Made by a program: the position numbers and the translations under genes | Notes under the pieces: generated by a model | Database searches by the model: none | The model's input: the letters and a program-made list of their open reading frames with translations, nothing else | Told to the model about the DNA's origin: nothing | Assembly: GCA_012515645.1 (NCBI GenBank) | Contig: JAAYXY010000111.1 | Coordinates: 1-10,154, forward strand | Direction: 5' to 3' | DNA length: 10,154 nt | DNA from: Candidatus Peribacteria bacterium | Lineage (GTDB): Bacteria > Patescibacteriota > Gracilibacteria > Peribacterales > Peribacteraceae | In this document: piece by piece, positions 5,442-10,154 of the stretch | Layout: each line of letters begins with the position of its first letter | Numbering within the stretch: position 1 is the first letter of the stretch

Positions 5442-5483
5442 TAACGCGTAGGTCCGGGGTTCGACTCCCCGAGGTGGCTCCAG

Positions 5484-5508
5484 ACCCTTTCTTCTGGAAG
5501 GGTTTTTT
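5484..5508 (+). terminator. Intrinsic terminator of the tRNA transcript
   Basis: ACCCTTTC (5484-5491) pairs with GGAAGGGT (5496-5503), one G-T pair, around a TTCT loop, and runs straight into six Ts (5503-5508). It lies 1 base after the CCA of the outer tRNA, so the whole nested unit would be one transcript. Confidence 0.85.
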
Positions 5509-5510
5509 GG

Positions 5511-5516
5511 TATAAT
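5511..5516 (+). promoter_or_regulatory. Consensus -10 box of the helical protein gene
   Basis: A perfect TATAAT immediately after the terminator T-run. No good -35 is seen (TTTCTT at 17 bases). Transcription would start near 5523, giving a leader of about 25 bases before the ATG at 5548 and excluding the in-frame ATG at 5515 that lies within the box. Confidence 0.6.
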
Positions 5517-5547
5517 GATTGGATTTCTCCGAATACCAAAACACACC

Positions 5548-5913
5548 ATGACCCTCGACGCCTGCATTGCACATGCGATCCACAGCGATCTGGATATCCT
5601 GGAAGTCCTGCCGGAAGTCCATGAGCTGGCCGTTGAAGAACTGGAACCGTATATCGAACGATACGTTACAGAAATCCACCAACGGATTTACTCTACCATC
5701 CTGGAAAGCGGCGAGATGTTCATTCGATCCCATGATTCTGCAGGATTATGTGCAACACTCATGAAAGCCGGTATCAGCCTCCCACCCAAAATCCTGCTCA
5801 AAATGTGCCAGACGATCATGCAGCTCAGTGAACTGGAAGCCCGTTTTATCCTGGATACGAACGACGGCAAAGCGCTGTACTACCTCAAAATGGACATTGC
5901 AGTAGCTTCATAA
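5548..5913 (+). CDS. Helical protein of unknown function, 121 residues
   Basis: I do not recognise this family. The protein is predicted soluble and mostly alpha-helical, acidic in the first half (DLDILEVLPEVHELAVEELEP, split at 14-34) and with amphipathic helices at about 50-60, 66-74 and 80-102. It has no signal peptide, membrane segment, Cys cluster or obvious catalytic motif. The start at 5548 is chosen because the perfect TATAAT at 5511-5516 overlaps the only earlier in-frame ATG (5515). No Shine-Dalgarno is visible; TTTCTCC lies further upstream. It is convergent with rpsI, with only 12 bases between the stop codons. Codon use looks like its neighbours, and the good promoter supports a real gene. 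Confidence 0.75.
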   Translation: MTLDACIAHAIHSDLDILEVLPEVHELAVEELEPYIERYVTEIHQRIYSTILESGEMFIRSHDSAGLCATLMKAGISLPPKILLKMCQTIMQLSELEARFILDTNDGKALYYLKMDIAVAS

Positions 5914-5928
5914 AGCTATGCTGCTTTA
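5911..5928. terminator. Small palindrome joining the stop codons of two convergent genes
   Basis: TAAAGC (5911-5916) and GCTTTA (5923-5928) form a 6-bp hairpin with loop TATGCT. It contains the stop codons of both the helical protein gene and rpsI. It might act as a weak bidirectional terminator, but there is no long T-run on either side. Confidence 0.3.
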
Positions 5929-6318
5929 ACGTTTGCTGAACTGTGGCGCACGACGAGCACGCTTGAGTCCTGGTTTCTTGCGTTCTTTGATTCGCGCATC
6001 GCGACGCAGGAATCCTTCGCGTTTCAGTGAAGGGCGCAGTTCAGGATCCACGAGAAGGAGCGCTCTGCTGATACCCAATCGGATCGCATCAGACTGCGCT
6101 GTTTTGCCTCCACCGACTGCCACAACATCTATATCGAATTCCTTCTTTTTGTCTGCAATGACGAGCGGTGCCAGTGCGTTTTCCACTTGCATGCCGGTAA
6201 AATATTCTGCGGCTTTCTTCCCGTTGACCGTGAGCGTTCCTTTTCCATCCTGGAAGAGCTTGACGCGGGCAATAGCCGTCTTGCGTTTTCCGGCGCTATA
6301 GAAGTACTGGGGAGCCAT
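5926..6318 (-). CDS. rpsI: Ribosomal protein S9
   Basis: Small subunit head protein whose C-terminal tail reaches the P-site tRNA. 130 residues, normal length. Seen: YFYSAGKRKTAIARV (5-19), GKGTLTVNGKKAAEYF (26-41), GGGKTAQSDAIRLGISRALL (89-108), RREGFL-like KREGFLRRDARIKERKKPG (99-class, about 99-117) and the conserved SKR C-terminus. The start codon overlaps the last base of the rplM stop (TAATG), so translation is probably coupled. A 15-base pyrimidine tract (6341-6327 on the minus strand) ends 8 bases before the ATG in place of a Shine-Dalgarno. It is the last gene of the cluster. Confidence 0.97.
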   Translation of the reverse strand: MAPQYFYSAGKRKTAIARVKLFQDGKGTLTVNGKKAAEYFTGMQVENALAPLVIADKKKEFDIDVVAVGGGKTAQSDAIRLGISRALLLVDPELRPSLKREGFLRRDARIKERKKPGLKRARRAPQFSKR

Positions 6319-6752
6319 TATATACTGGGAGAAGAAGGAAATGGCATGGGTTTCTGTGCCGCATGGGGGTGTTCGCTTCCGGCAAAAACATGCAACCGCT
6401 TGAGCATGCGCTGGCGCAGGCGGTTCTTTGGCAACATGCCCTTAACCGCATCTTCCAGAACGCGCTCCGGCGTTTTGCCCATACGTTCCCTGAGTGTCTG
6501 GCTCCGGACGCTGCCAAAATGGCCTGAATACGAGAAATGCAGCTTTTGCAGAAGTTTGCGCGTATCAACATCAATTTTAGCGGCGTTGATAATGATGACT
6601 TCATCGCCGCACATCTGGTGCGGAGAGAATTGCGCCTTGTGCTTGCCGCGCAGAACATGTGCTACTTTCGCTGCCATTCTCCCAAGACTCTGGCCATCTG
6701 CATCGAGCACATACCATGCGGGCGCCGTTTCTGGGATGGTGGAAGTCTTCAT
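6318..6752 (-). CDS. rplM: Ribosomal protein L13
   Basis: Early-assembling large subunit protein. 144 residues, normal for the family. Seen: WYVLDADGQSLGRMAAKVAHVLRGK (split across 13-37), GDEVIIINAAKI (49-60), KLHFSYSGHFG (70-80) and the signature region VLEDAVKGMLPKNRLRQRMLKRLHVFAGSEHPH read as VKGMLPKNRLRQRML (103-117) and LHVFAGSEHPH (120-130). The ATG overlaps the rplQ stop by four bases (ATGA), and the stop overlaps rpsI by one, so the three genes form a tightly coupled unit. A CCTTCCTCC tract lies in the end of rplQ upstream of the ATG. Pairing with rpsI is the near-universal L13-S9 arrangement. Confidence 0.97.
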   Translation of the reverse strand: MKTSTIPETAPAWYVLDADGQSLGRMAAKVAHVLRGKHKAQFSPHQMCGDEVIIINAAKIDVDTRKLLQKLHFSYSGHFGSVRSQTLRERMGKTPERVLEDAVKGMLPKNRLRQRMLKRLHVFAGSEHPHAAQKPMPFPSSPSI

Positions 6753-7240
6753 GCGGATGCTTTGGAGGAAGGTGTCGCCTTTTTGGTTGCAGTTTTCTTA
6801 GCACCTGACGGCGCCTGCTTTGTGGGCACAGCTTCTTTCTGCTTCACGGTAGATACTTTCTGCTGTGTATCCGCACGCTTTTGCGCGCCAATCAATTCCA
6901 TATCCACCAACCTCGCTCCATCACCTGTGCGCGCACCTGCGGGCACGATACGGGTGAAACCGGAGGACCTGCCATTATAGCGGTCTCGCAGCACCTCCAT
7001 GAGCTTCCTGCTGGCATTCTTGTCGGTAATAACGCGATTGATGGCACGAATAGCCTGGTGCGGCTGTTTCTTCTTGGCAATAACGACGAGCCTGTCCACT
7101 ATCGGTTGTACCGCCTTTGCGCGATTGCGCGTCGTCCGAACGCTTTCATAGAGCAGGAGCGACGTTACCAGGTTCCGCTTGAGCATCCTGGCGTGAGCCG
7201 GTTTCTGTGTGAGCCTGTGGCGTGCATCGCGATGGCGCAT
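6749..7240 (-). CDS. rplQ: Ribosomal protein L17 with long basic C-terminal tail
   Basis: Large subunit protein near the exit tunnel. 163 residues against the usual 115-130. The core is typical: MRHRDARHRLTQKPAHARML (1-20), NLVTSLLLYESVRTT (23-37), a central helix, and GDGARLVDMELIG (106-118). From about residue 119 to 163 there is an added low-complexity tail rich in Lys, Ala, Thr, Ser and Pro (for example PSGAKKTATKKATP, 144-157), likely disordered. Such tails occur sporadically in L17. A minus-strand TACAAT (7254-7249) lies 8 bases before the ATG in the 55-base gap after rpoA, so the rplQ-rplM-rpsI unit may have its own near-leaderless promoter. No Shine-Dalgarno is visible. Confidence 0.96.
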   Translation of the reverse strand: MRHRDARHRLTQKPAHARMLKRNLVTSLLLYESVRTTRNRAKAVQPIVDRLVVIAKKKQPHQAIRAINRVITDKNASRKLMEVLRDRYNGRSSGFTRIVPAGARTGDGARLVDMELIGAQKRADTQQKVSTVKQKEAVPTKQAPSGAKKTATKKATPSSKASA

Positions 7241-7248
7241 GGGCGGTC

Positions 7249-7254
7249 ATTGTA
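7249..7254 (-). promoter_or_regulatory. Possible -10 box in the rpoA-rplQ gap
   Basis: Minus-strand TACAAT (5 of 6 consensus bases) ends 8 bases before the rplQ ATG. No clear -35 is seen at 16-18 bases. If used, the transcript would start at or one base before the start codon. Confidence 0.4.
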
Positions 7255-7295
7255 CGGAATACGGCTGCTGATAGCGAAGAGAAAGGATACAAAAT

Positions 7296-8300
7296 CTACA
7301 GATCGATCGTGGACGTGTCCTCGTCGGCCAATGCGAGTCCGCGCTCGCCAAGCGTCGCTTTCACCTCGTCCAATGCCTTGGCACCGAAGCCACGGAAGTT
7401 GCTGAGAACGGATTCTGTGCACTTGGTCAGCTGTTCGATGCTGCCTACACCCGCATTGATAAGCGCATTGAGTGTACGGGGCGAAAAGTTGAGGATCTCG
7501 ATTGGCGTGTAGCTCTCCTTGACCGGCGCCGCATCCGATTCTGCACCGGTTTGCGCGCCTGCACGCGAGAAATCTGCAATGAAATCGCTTTCGACCACCT
7601 TCTCTGCGGTCGAGAAATACTCAAAGTAACTCTTGAGCAACTGTGCCGCGAACTGCAGGGCTTCTTCTGCGGTGAGAGAACCATTGGTTTTAATGGTTAG
7701 CAGGAGCTTTTCTAGATTGGTACGCTGGCCGACGCGTGCAGCTTCCACGGTGTACTGCACCTTCTCTACAGGACTGTAGATCGCATCGATGTACATAAGA
7801 CCCGGTTCGTTCTGCTTGCGATTGCGTTCCGCCGCCGGCATGTAGCCGACACCTTTCTCGATCGTAATCTCCATATCGATTTCTCCTCCTTTCTCCAGAC
7901 TCACAATTTCTGTATCAGACTCAAGAATCTCAATATCAGACGACATTTTGAGATCTTTGGCACGGAGTGTTTTTGGCCCTTTACCATGCAGCGTAATCGT
8001 CTCTGGGTCTTTGCTGAACTTACGCAGCTTGAGCTGTTTGATATTGAGACAGATATCCACAACGGAATCCCGTACGCCTTTTATCGTAGAATACTCGTGC
8101 TGTATGCCTTTAATGCGTACTGATGTCGCAGCAGCGCCTGGCAGGCTCGAAAGCAGAACGCGGCGCAGCGCATTCCCCAGTGTCATACCAAACCCGGGAG
8201 GCAGAGGCCCGATGGAGAACGACATGCTGGTTTCGTCGCCCTCCTCCACCGGATTCGCACTGAGGATGGGCAGACCGATTTCTTCCTGGATAATGTGCAT
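7296..8300 (-). CDS. rpoA: RNA polymerase alpha subunit
   Basis: Assembly platform of RNA polymerase and contact point for upstream promoter DNA and activators. 334 residues, normal. The N-terminal dimerisation domain (about 1-235) contains PLPPGFGMTLGNALRRVLL (split 32-50) and later LMYIDAIYSPVEKVQY (168-183) and RTNLEKLLLTIKTNG (193-207). A linker at about 240-262 leads to the C-terminal domain (about 263-325), with PRTLNALINAGV (274-285) and FRGFGAKALDEVKATLGERGL (split 302-322). Arg275, Asn278 and Lys308 align with the DNA-contacting residues Arg265, Asn268 and Lys298 of E. coli alpha. Upstream is a 25-base uninterrupted pyrimidine tract touching the ATG and a 7-bp hairpin in the 62-base gap after rpsD. 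No Shine-Dalgarno. Confidence 0.98.
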   Translation of the reverse strand: MHIIQEEIGLPILSANPVEEGDETSMSFSIGPLPPGFGMTLGNALRRVLLSSLPGAAATSVRIKGIQHEYSTIKGVRDSVVDICLNIKQLKLRKFSKDPETITLHGKGPKTLRAKDLKMSSDIEILESDTEIVSLEKGGEIDMEITIEKGVGYMPAAERNRKQNEPGLMYIDAIYSPVEKVQYTVEAARVGQRTNLEKLLLTIKTNGSLTAEEALQFAAQLLKSYFEYFSTAEKVVESDFIADFSRAGAQTGAESDAAPVKESYTPIEILNFSPRTLNALINAGVGSIEQLTKCTESVLSNFRGFGAKALDEVKATLGERGLALADEDTSTIDL

Positions 8301-8325
8301 GGGGGAGAGAGGGAAAAGAGAGGGG
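8301..8325 (-). promoter_or_regulatory. 25-base homopyrimidine tract directly before rpoA start
   Basis: The mRNA strand has only C and U for 25 bases immediately upstream of the rpoA AUG. It is the longest of a series of pyrimidine tracts that replace Shine-Dalgarno sequences here. Pyrimidine-rich leaders are known to bind ribosomal protein S1 in E. coli; that role here is inference. Confidence 0.5.
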
Positions 8326-8334
8326 TAGGAGAAT

Positions 8335-8354
8335 GCCCTGCAGCAACGCAGGGC
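8335..8354 (-). promoter_or_regulatory. Hairpin between rpsD and rpoA
   Basis: GCCCTGC and GCAGGGC form a 7-bp GC-rich stem with a 6-base loop, 8 bases after the rpsD stop codon. There is no T-run on either side, so it is not a classic terminator. It could mark an RNA processing site, a partial attenuator, or a binding site for a regulatory ribosomal protein. Confidence 0.5.
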
Positions 8355-8362
8355 GTCTTGCG

Positions 8363-8980
8363 TTAATTTCTGGAATAGAATTCCACCACCTGGCGGACGT
8401 CGACTGCCTGTTCCGCATCATCAGCCTCCGGCAATGCCGCGACTTCGATCGCCATGCTGCCGGTCTGAACTTTCAGCCAGCGTGGCGGCATGTACTTCTC
8501 GTGCTCCGCGACAATGGAACTGAATACAGGCGAACTCTTGGAACGATCCCGCACCGTAATCTGTTCCCCTTCCCGCACGAGGTACGACGGAGATGTGACG
8601 CGGACGCCGTTGACGAGGAACAAACCGTGTGCAGCAAACTGGCGAGCTTGCAAGCGCGTGAGCGCGAAACCCGCACGGTAAATGACATTATCAAGACGCC
8701 GCTCCAGGAGCTGTTTCATCGTATCACCCGTCTGCCCACCGGCTGCCACTGCACGCGCATACACACGTTGGAATTGCCGTTCGTGCAGACCATAGATATC
8801 GCGCATCTTCTGTTTCTCTTTCAACTGTTGCGCGTATTCGGATTGCCGTCCTACACGTGCACGCGGCCCCTTGCCCGGCAATTGCGGCTTACGCTGCAGA
8901 ATGCGGTCGTATTTATCCGACCCGTAGAGGTTGACACCCTGACGCCGGCAGCGCTTCGCTTTTGGTCCTGTGTACTTCAT
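8363..8980 (-). CDS. rpsD: Ribosomal protein S4
   Basis: Nucleates assembly of the small subunit body by binding 16S rRNA; in E. coli it also represses its own operon. 205 residues, normal. Seen: N-terminal MKYTGPKAKRCRRQGVNLYG (1-20), YGLHERQFQRVYARA (63-77), then the S4 RNA-binding domain (about 93-155) with RRLDNVIYRAGFALTRLQARQ (split 94-114), HGLFLVNGVRVTSPSYLV (118-135). The N-terminal region has a single Cys (Cys11), so this is a zinc-free S4. The in-frame ATG at 9094 lies within rpsK; the start at 8980 fits the family. A 12-base pyrimidine tract (8992-8981) touches the ATG and no Shine-Dalgarno is seen. Order rpsK-rpsD-rpoA is conserved. Confidence 0.97.
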   Translation of the reverse strand: MKYTGPKAKRCRRQGVNLYGSDKYDRILQRKPQLPGKGPRARVGRQSEYAQQLKEKQKMRDIYGLHERQFQRVYARAVAAGGQTGDTMKQLLERRLDNVIYRAGFALTRLQARQFAAHGLFLVNGVRVTSPSYLVREGEQITVRDRSKSSPVFSSIVAEHEKYMPPRWLKVQTGSMAIEVAALPEADDAEQAVDVRQVVEFYSRN

Positions 8981-9008
8981 GAGGGAGGAAGATTTGGAAA
9001 ACAAAATA

Positions 9009-9407
9009 TTACACGCGGCGGCGCCTGCGTGGACGCACGCCTCCGTGAGGAATAGGTGTTGTATCCACAATGGATTCCAGATTGATACCAGCACCCTGGA
9101 TGCCGCGAATGGATTGCTCCCGACCCGGCCCCATTCCTTTGATGAAAATGTGCGCAGATTCTACGCCATACCCCTGCACGCTCTCCGCGGCCTGTTCCGC
9201 CGCAACTTTGGCGGCGTACGGCGTGGATTTGCGTGTGCCCTTGAACCCTGCCCGCCCACAGCTGGAACCGCCGATCTTGTTACCATCCAGATCCGTGATG
9301 GTCACGATGGTATTGTTCTCACTTGCGGCAATGCAGACGCGTGCCACGGGCACTGTGCGCTTGATCTTCTTCTTGCGGGCCGGTTTCTGCGTCTTCGCGG
9401 GAGGCAT
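9009..9407 (-). CDS. rpsK: Ribosomal protein S11
   Basis: Platform protein of the small subunit, beside the mRNA exit site. 132 residues, normal. Seen: a basic N-terminus with RKKKIKR (11-17), ASENNTIVTITDLDGN (28-43), GRAGFKGTRKSTPYAAKVAAE (split 51-71), FIKGMGPGREQSIRGIQGAG (88-107) and TPIPHGGVRPRRRRRV (117-132). The Asn in the usual PHNG sequence, site of isoaspartate formation in E. coli S11, is Gly here, as in several other bacterial groups. The longer open frame to 9551 would overlap rpsM; the start at 9407 fits the family. Its upstream 22 bases are mostly C and U (9429-9408). Confidence 0.97.
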   Translation of the reverse strand: MPPAKTQKPARKKKIKRTVPVARVCIAASENNTIVTITDLDGNKIGGSSCGRAGFKGTRKSTPYAAKVAAEQAAESVQGYGVESAHIFIKGMGPGREQSIRGIQGAGINLESIVDTTPIPHGGVRPRRRRRV

Positions 9408-9429
9408 GATAGAGAGAAAATGAAAATGA

Positions 9430-9810
9430 TTAGGTCTTCGTGAGTGTCGTGCGACCAGAGAGGCCTGTACGCTTCTTTCCGCGTTTGGTGCGGGCATTGC
9501 GACGGGACGTCTGCCCGCGCACCGGCAACCGGCGGCGATGGCGATATCCACGCCACGTGCCGATATCCTGCAACCGCTTGACGTCCATGGACACTTTGCG
9601 CGTCAGGTCTCCTTCGATCATCTCTTGTTCTATGCGGGCACGCAGGCGCCCGGCATCGGCATCACTGAGCTCGTCTGCTTTGGTATCCTCTTTAATCTTC
9701 AGTTCTGTGAGCACACGCGCAGCCATGGGTCTGCCAACACCTTTGATCGCCGTGAGGGCGATGACGATGCGTTTATTGCCGGGAAGGGTTATACCTGCAA
9801 TACGGATCAT
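9430..9810 (-). CDS. rpsM: Ribosomal protein S13
   Basis: Small subunit head protein that contacts the P-site tRNA and bridges to the large subunit. 126 residues, normal. Seen: MIRIAGITLPGNKRIVIALT (1-20), IKGVGRPMAARVL (22-34, helix-two-turns-helix core), DIGTWRGYRHRRRLPVRGQTS (split 82-102), TKRGKKRTG (108-116) and a basic tail. The start at 9810 fits the family; the open frame continues upstream only because it overlaps the end of rpmJ in another frame. AGGA lies three bases before the ATG, a weak and closely spaced Shine-Dalgarno. It follows rpmJ by 16 bases. Confidence 0.97.
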   Translation of the reverse strand: MIRIAGITLPGNKRIVIALTAIKGVGRPMAARVLTELKIKEDTKADELSDADAGRLRARIEQEMIEGDLTRKVSMDVKRLQDIGTWRGYRHRRRLPVRGQTSRRNARTKRGKKRTGLSGRTTLTKT

Positions 9811-9826
9811 GGTTCCTGGAGAATAA

Positions 9827-9955
9827 TCAGCCTTGGCGCTGCTTGTGCTTGGGATTTTTACAAACAATACGGCGCACTTTCGTCCCCCGACCGTTGCGGC
9901 GGATGATGAGGCGGCAATCTTTGCACATGGCCTTTACAGAAGCGCGAACTTTCAT
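9827..9955 (-). CDS. rpmJ: Ribosomal protein L36
   Basis: Smallest large-subunit protein, a zinc ribbon. 42 residues; too short for routine gene listing but certain. Seen: MKVRASVKAMCKDCRLI (1-17), then IRRNGR and IVCKNPKHKQRQG (30-42). The zinc ligands Cys11, Cys14, Cys32 and His37 are all present. The family is usually 37-38 residues; here four or five extra residues (around RGTK, 23-26) lie between the second and third Cys. It sits between infA (19 bases upstream) and rpsM (16 bases downstream), its classical place. A 10-base pyrimidine tract (9974-9965) precedes the ATG at a 9-base gap. Confidence 0.95.
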   Translation of the reverse strand: MKVRASVKAMCKDCRLIIRRNGRGTKVRRIVCKNPKHKQRQG

Positions 9956-9974
9956 TGGCTGTATAGAGGGGAAA

Positions 9975-10154
9975 TTACTTCTTGCTATCCTGCGACTCCT
10001 GCCTGTCCGCGGTTTCCTGCTCTCCGAGTTCGGAGATGGGTTGCCCCGAGCGGAAGCGGTACGTAATGCGCCCTTTCTGCAAGTCGTAGGGCGTCATTTC
10101 CACTTTCACGCGGTCGCCCGGCAGAATGCGGACACGGTACACGCGCATGCGTCC
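9975..10154 (-). CDS. infA: Translation initiation factor IF-1 (5' end cut by window) with C-terminal extension
   Basis: Binds the ribosomal A site during initiation; OB-fold, cytoplasmic. The last 59 residues are visible. GRMRVYRVRILPGDRVKVEM (visible 1-20) and TPYDLQKGRITYRFR (21-35) are the family's C-terminal half. IF-1 usually ends at this RITYRFK-like point. Here a further 24 residues follow, rich in Glu, Gln, Asp and Ser, ending in KK, and likely disordered. The gene is first in the visible part of the cluster, 19 bases before rpmJ. The start and any promoter lie outside the window. Confidence 0.95.
   Translation of the reverse strand, partial: GRMRVYRVRILPGDRVKVEMTPYDLQKGRITYRFRSGQPISELGEQETADRQESQDSKK

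Larger units (their letters stand above)
5292..5482 (+). tRNA. Outer tRNA, interrupted in the anticodon arm by a second complete tRNA
   Basis: A tRNA body split into two halves. The acceptor stem GCCACCT (5292-5298) pairs perfectly with AGGTGGC (5472-5478), followed by discriminator T and encoded CCA (5480-5482). The D arm is intact (GCTC 5301-5304, GAGC 5313-5316). The T arm is intact (CGGGG 5455-5459, TTCGACT loop, CCCCG 5467-5471), with variable loop AGGTC (5450-5454). Only the anticodon arm is abnormal: ACG (5318-5320) can pair with CGT (5447-5449), and between them lie a 12-bp inverted repeat and the inner tRNA. The body resembles tRNA-Thr. No single clean excision joins the halves into a normal 5-bp stem with a 7-base loop and U33. 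It is therefore a disrupted gene, a split tRNA held by base pairing, or a tRNA needing unusual processing. The perfect acceptor and T stems argue against long decay. Confidence 0.72.

Noticed and set aside
5292..5482. Group I intron in a tRNA
   Set aside because: The insert is about 120 bases, contains a full tRNA, and has no room for a ribozyme core.
5298..5733. Minus-strand open frames across the tRNAs (with NGSRTHDLRVTS-like residues)
   Set aside because: They are antisense to the tRNA genes; such peptides are well-known false genes from tRNA loci.
9811..9867. Upstream extension of S13 beginning at a TTG, or a fusion of L36 with S13
   Set aside because: On a first reading the frames seemed continuous, but L36 ends with its normal HKQRQG and TGA in another frame, and S13 begins at its family start.
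1..10154. Recoded UGA (as in Gracilibacteria or Absconditabacteria)
   Set aside because: TGA terminates several genes exactly at their expected ends and no in-frame TGA interrupts any gene.
1..10154. Mobile elements, CRISPR arrays or phage genes
   Set aside because: No transposase, spaced direct repeats or phage proteins are seen; apart from the tRNA unit the content is housekeeping.

Overview
The window is a compact bacterial chromosome segment of mid GC content. It uses the standard code: TGA ends the genes for TpiA, DprA, L17, L36 and the 132-residue membrane protein. The ribosomal order infA-rpmJ-rpsM-rpsK-rpsD-rpoA-rplQ-rplM-rpsI is common in Gram-positive-like and Candidate Phyla Radiation (Patescibacteria) genomes. 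Almost no gene has a Shine-Dalgarno sequence, several genes look leaderless, and genes overlap or abut. This suggests a streamlined, uncultivated lineage, possibly Patescibacteria. That placement is inference.

Left part (1-4101, central carbon and envelope). On the minus strand rpiB and a partial rpe interconvert pentose phosphates. Divergent from rpiB on the plus strand run a small membrane protein of unknown function, tpiA, and a slipin/stomatin-like SPFH protein that overlaps the end of tpiA. A family 2 glycosyltransferase, downstream of dprA on the minus strand, ends directly against the SPFH gene with no base between the stop codons.

Middle (4028-5928). dprA (minus) is followed by a 181-base intergenic stretch and then by the most unusual object here: two tRNA genes, one inside the other. 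A complete 76-base tRNA-Thr(CGU) sits where the anticodon arm of a second tRNA should be. The acceptor, D and T arms of the second tRNA are intact on both sides, and a perfect 12-bp inverted repeat frames the inner tRNA. An intrinsic terminator follows, then a consensus TATAAT box and a 121-residue helical protein of unknown function.

Right part (5926-10154, minus strand). This is the end of the ribosomal protein/RNA polymerase supercluster, read right to left: infA (partial), rpmJ, rpsM, rpsK, rpsD, rpoA, rplQ, rplM, rpsI. Together these supply translation initiation, small and large subunit assembly, and the RNA polymerase alpha subunit. IF-1 and L17 carry extra C-terminal tails. Pyrimidine-rich tracts, not purine-rich ribosome binding sites, precede most of these start codons.
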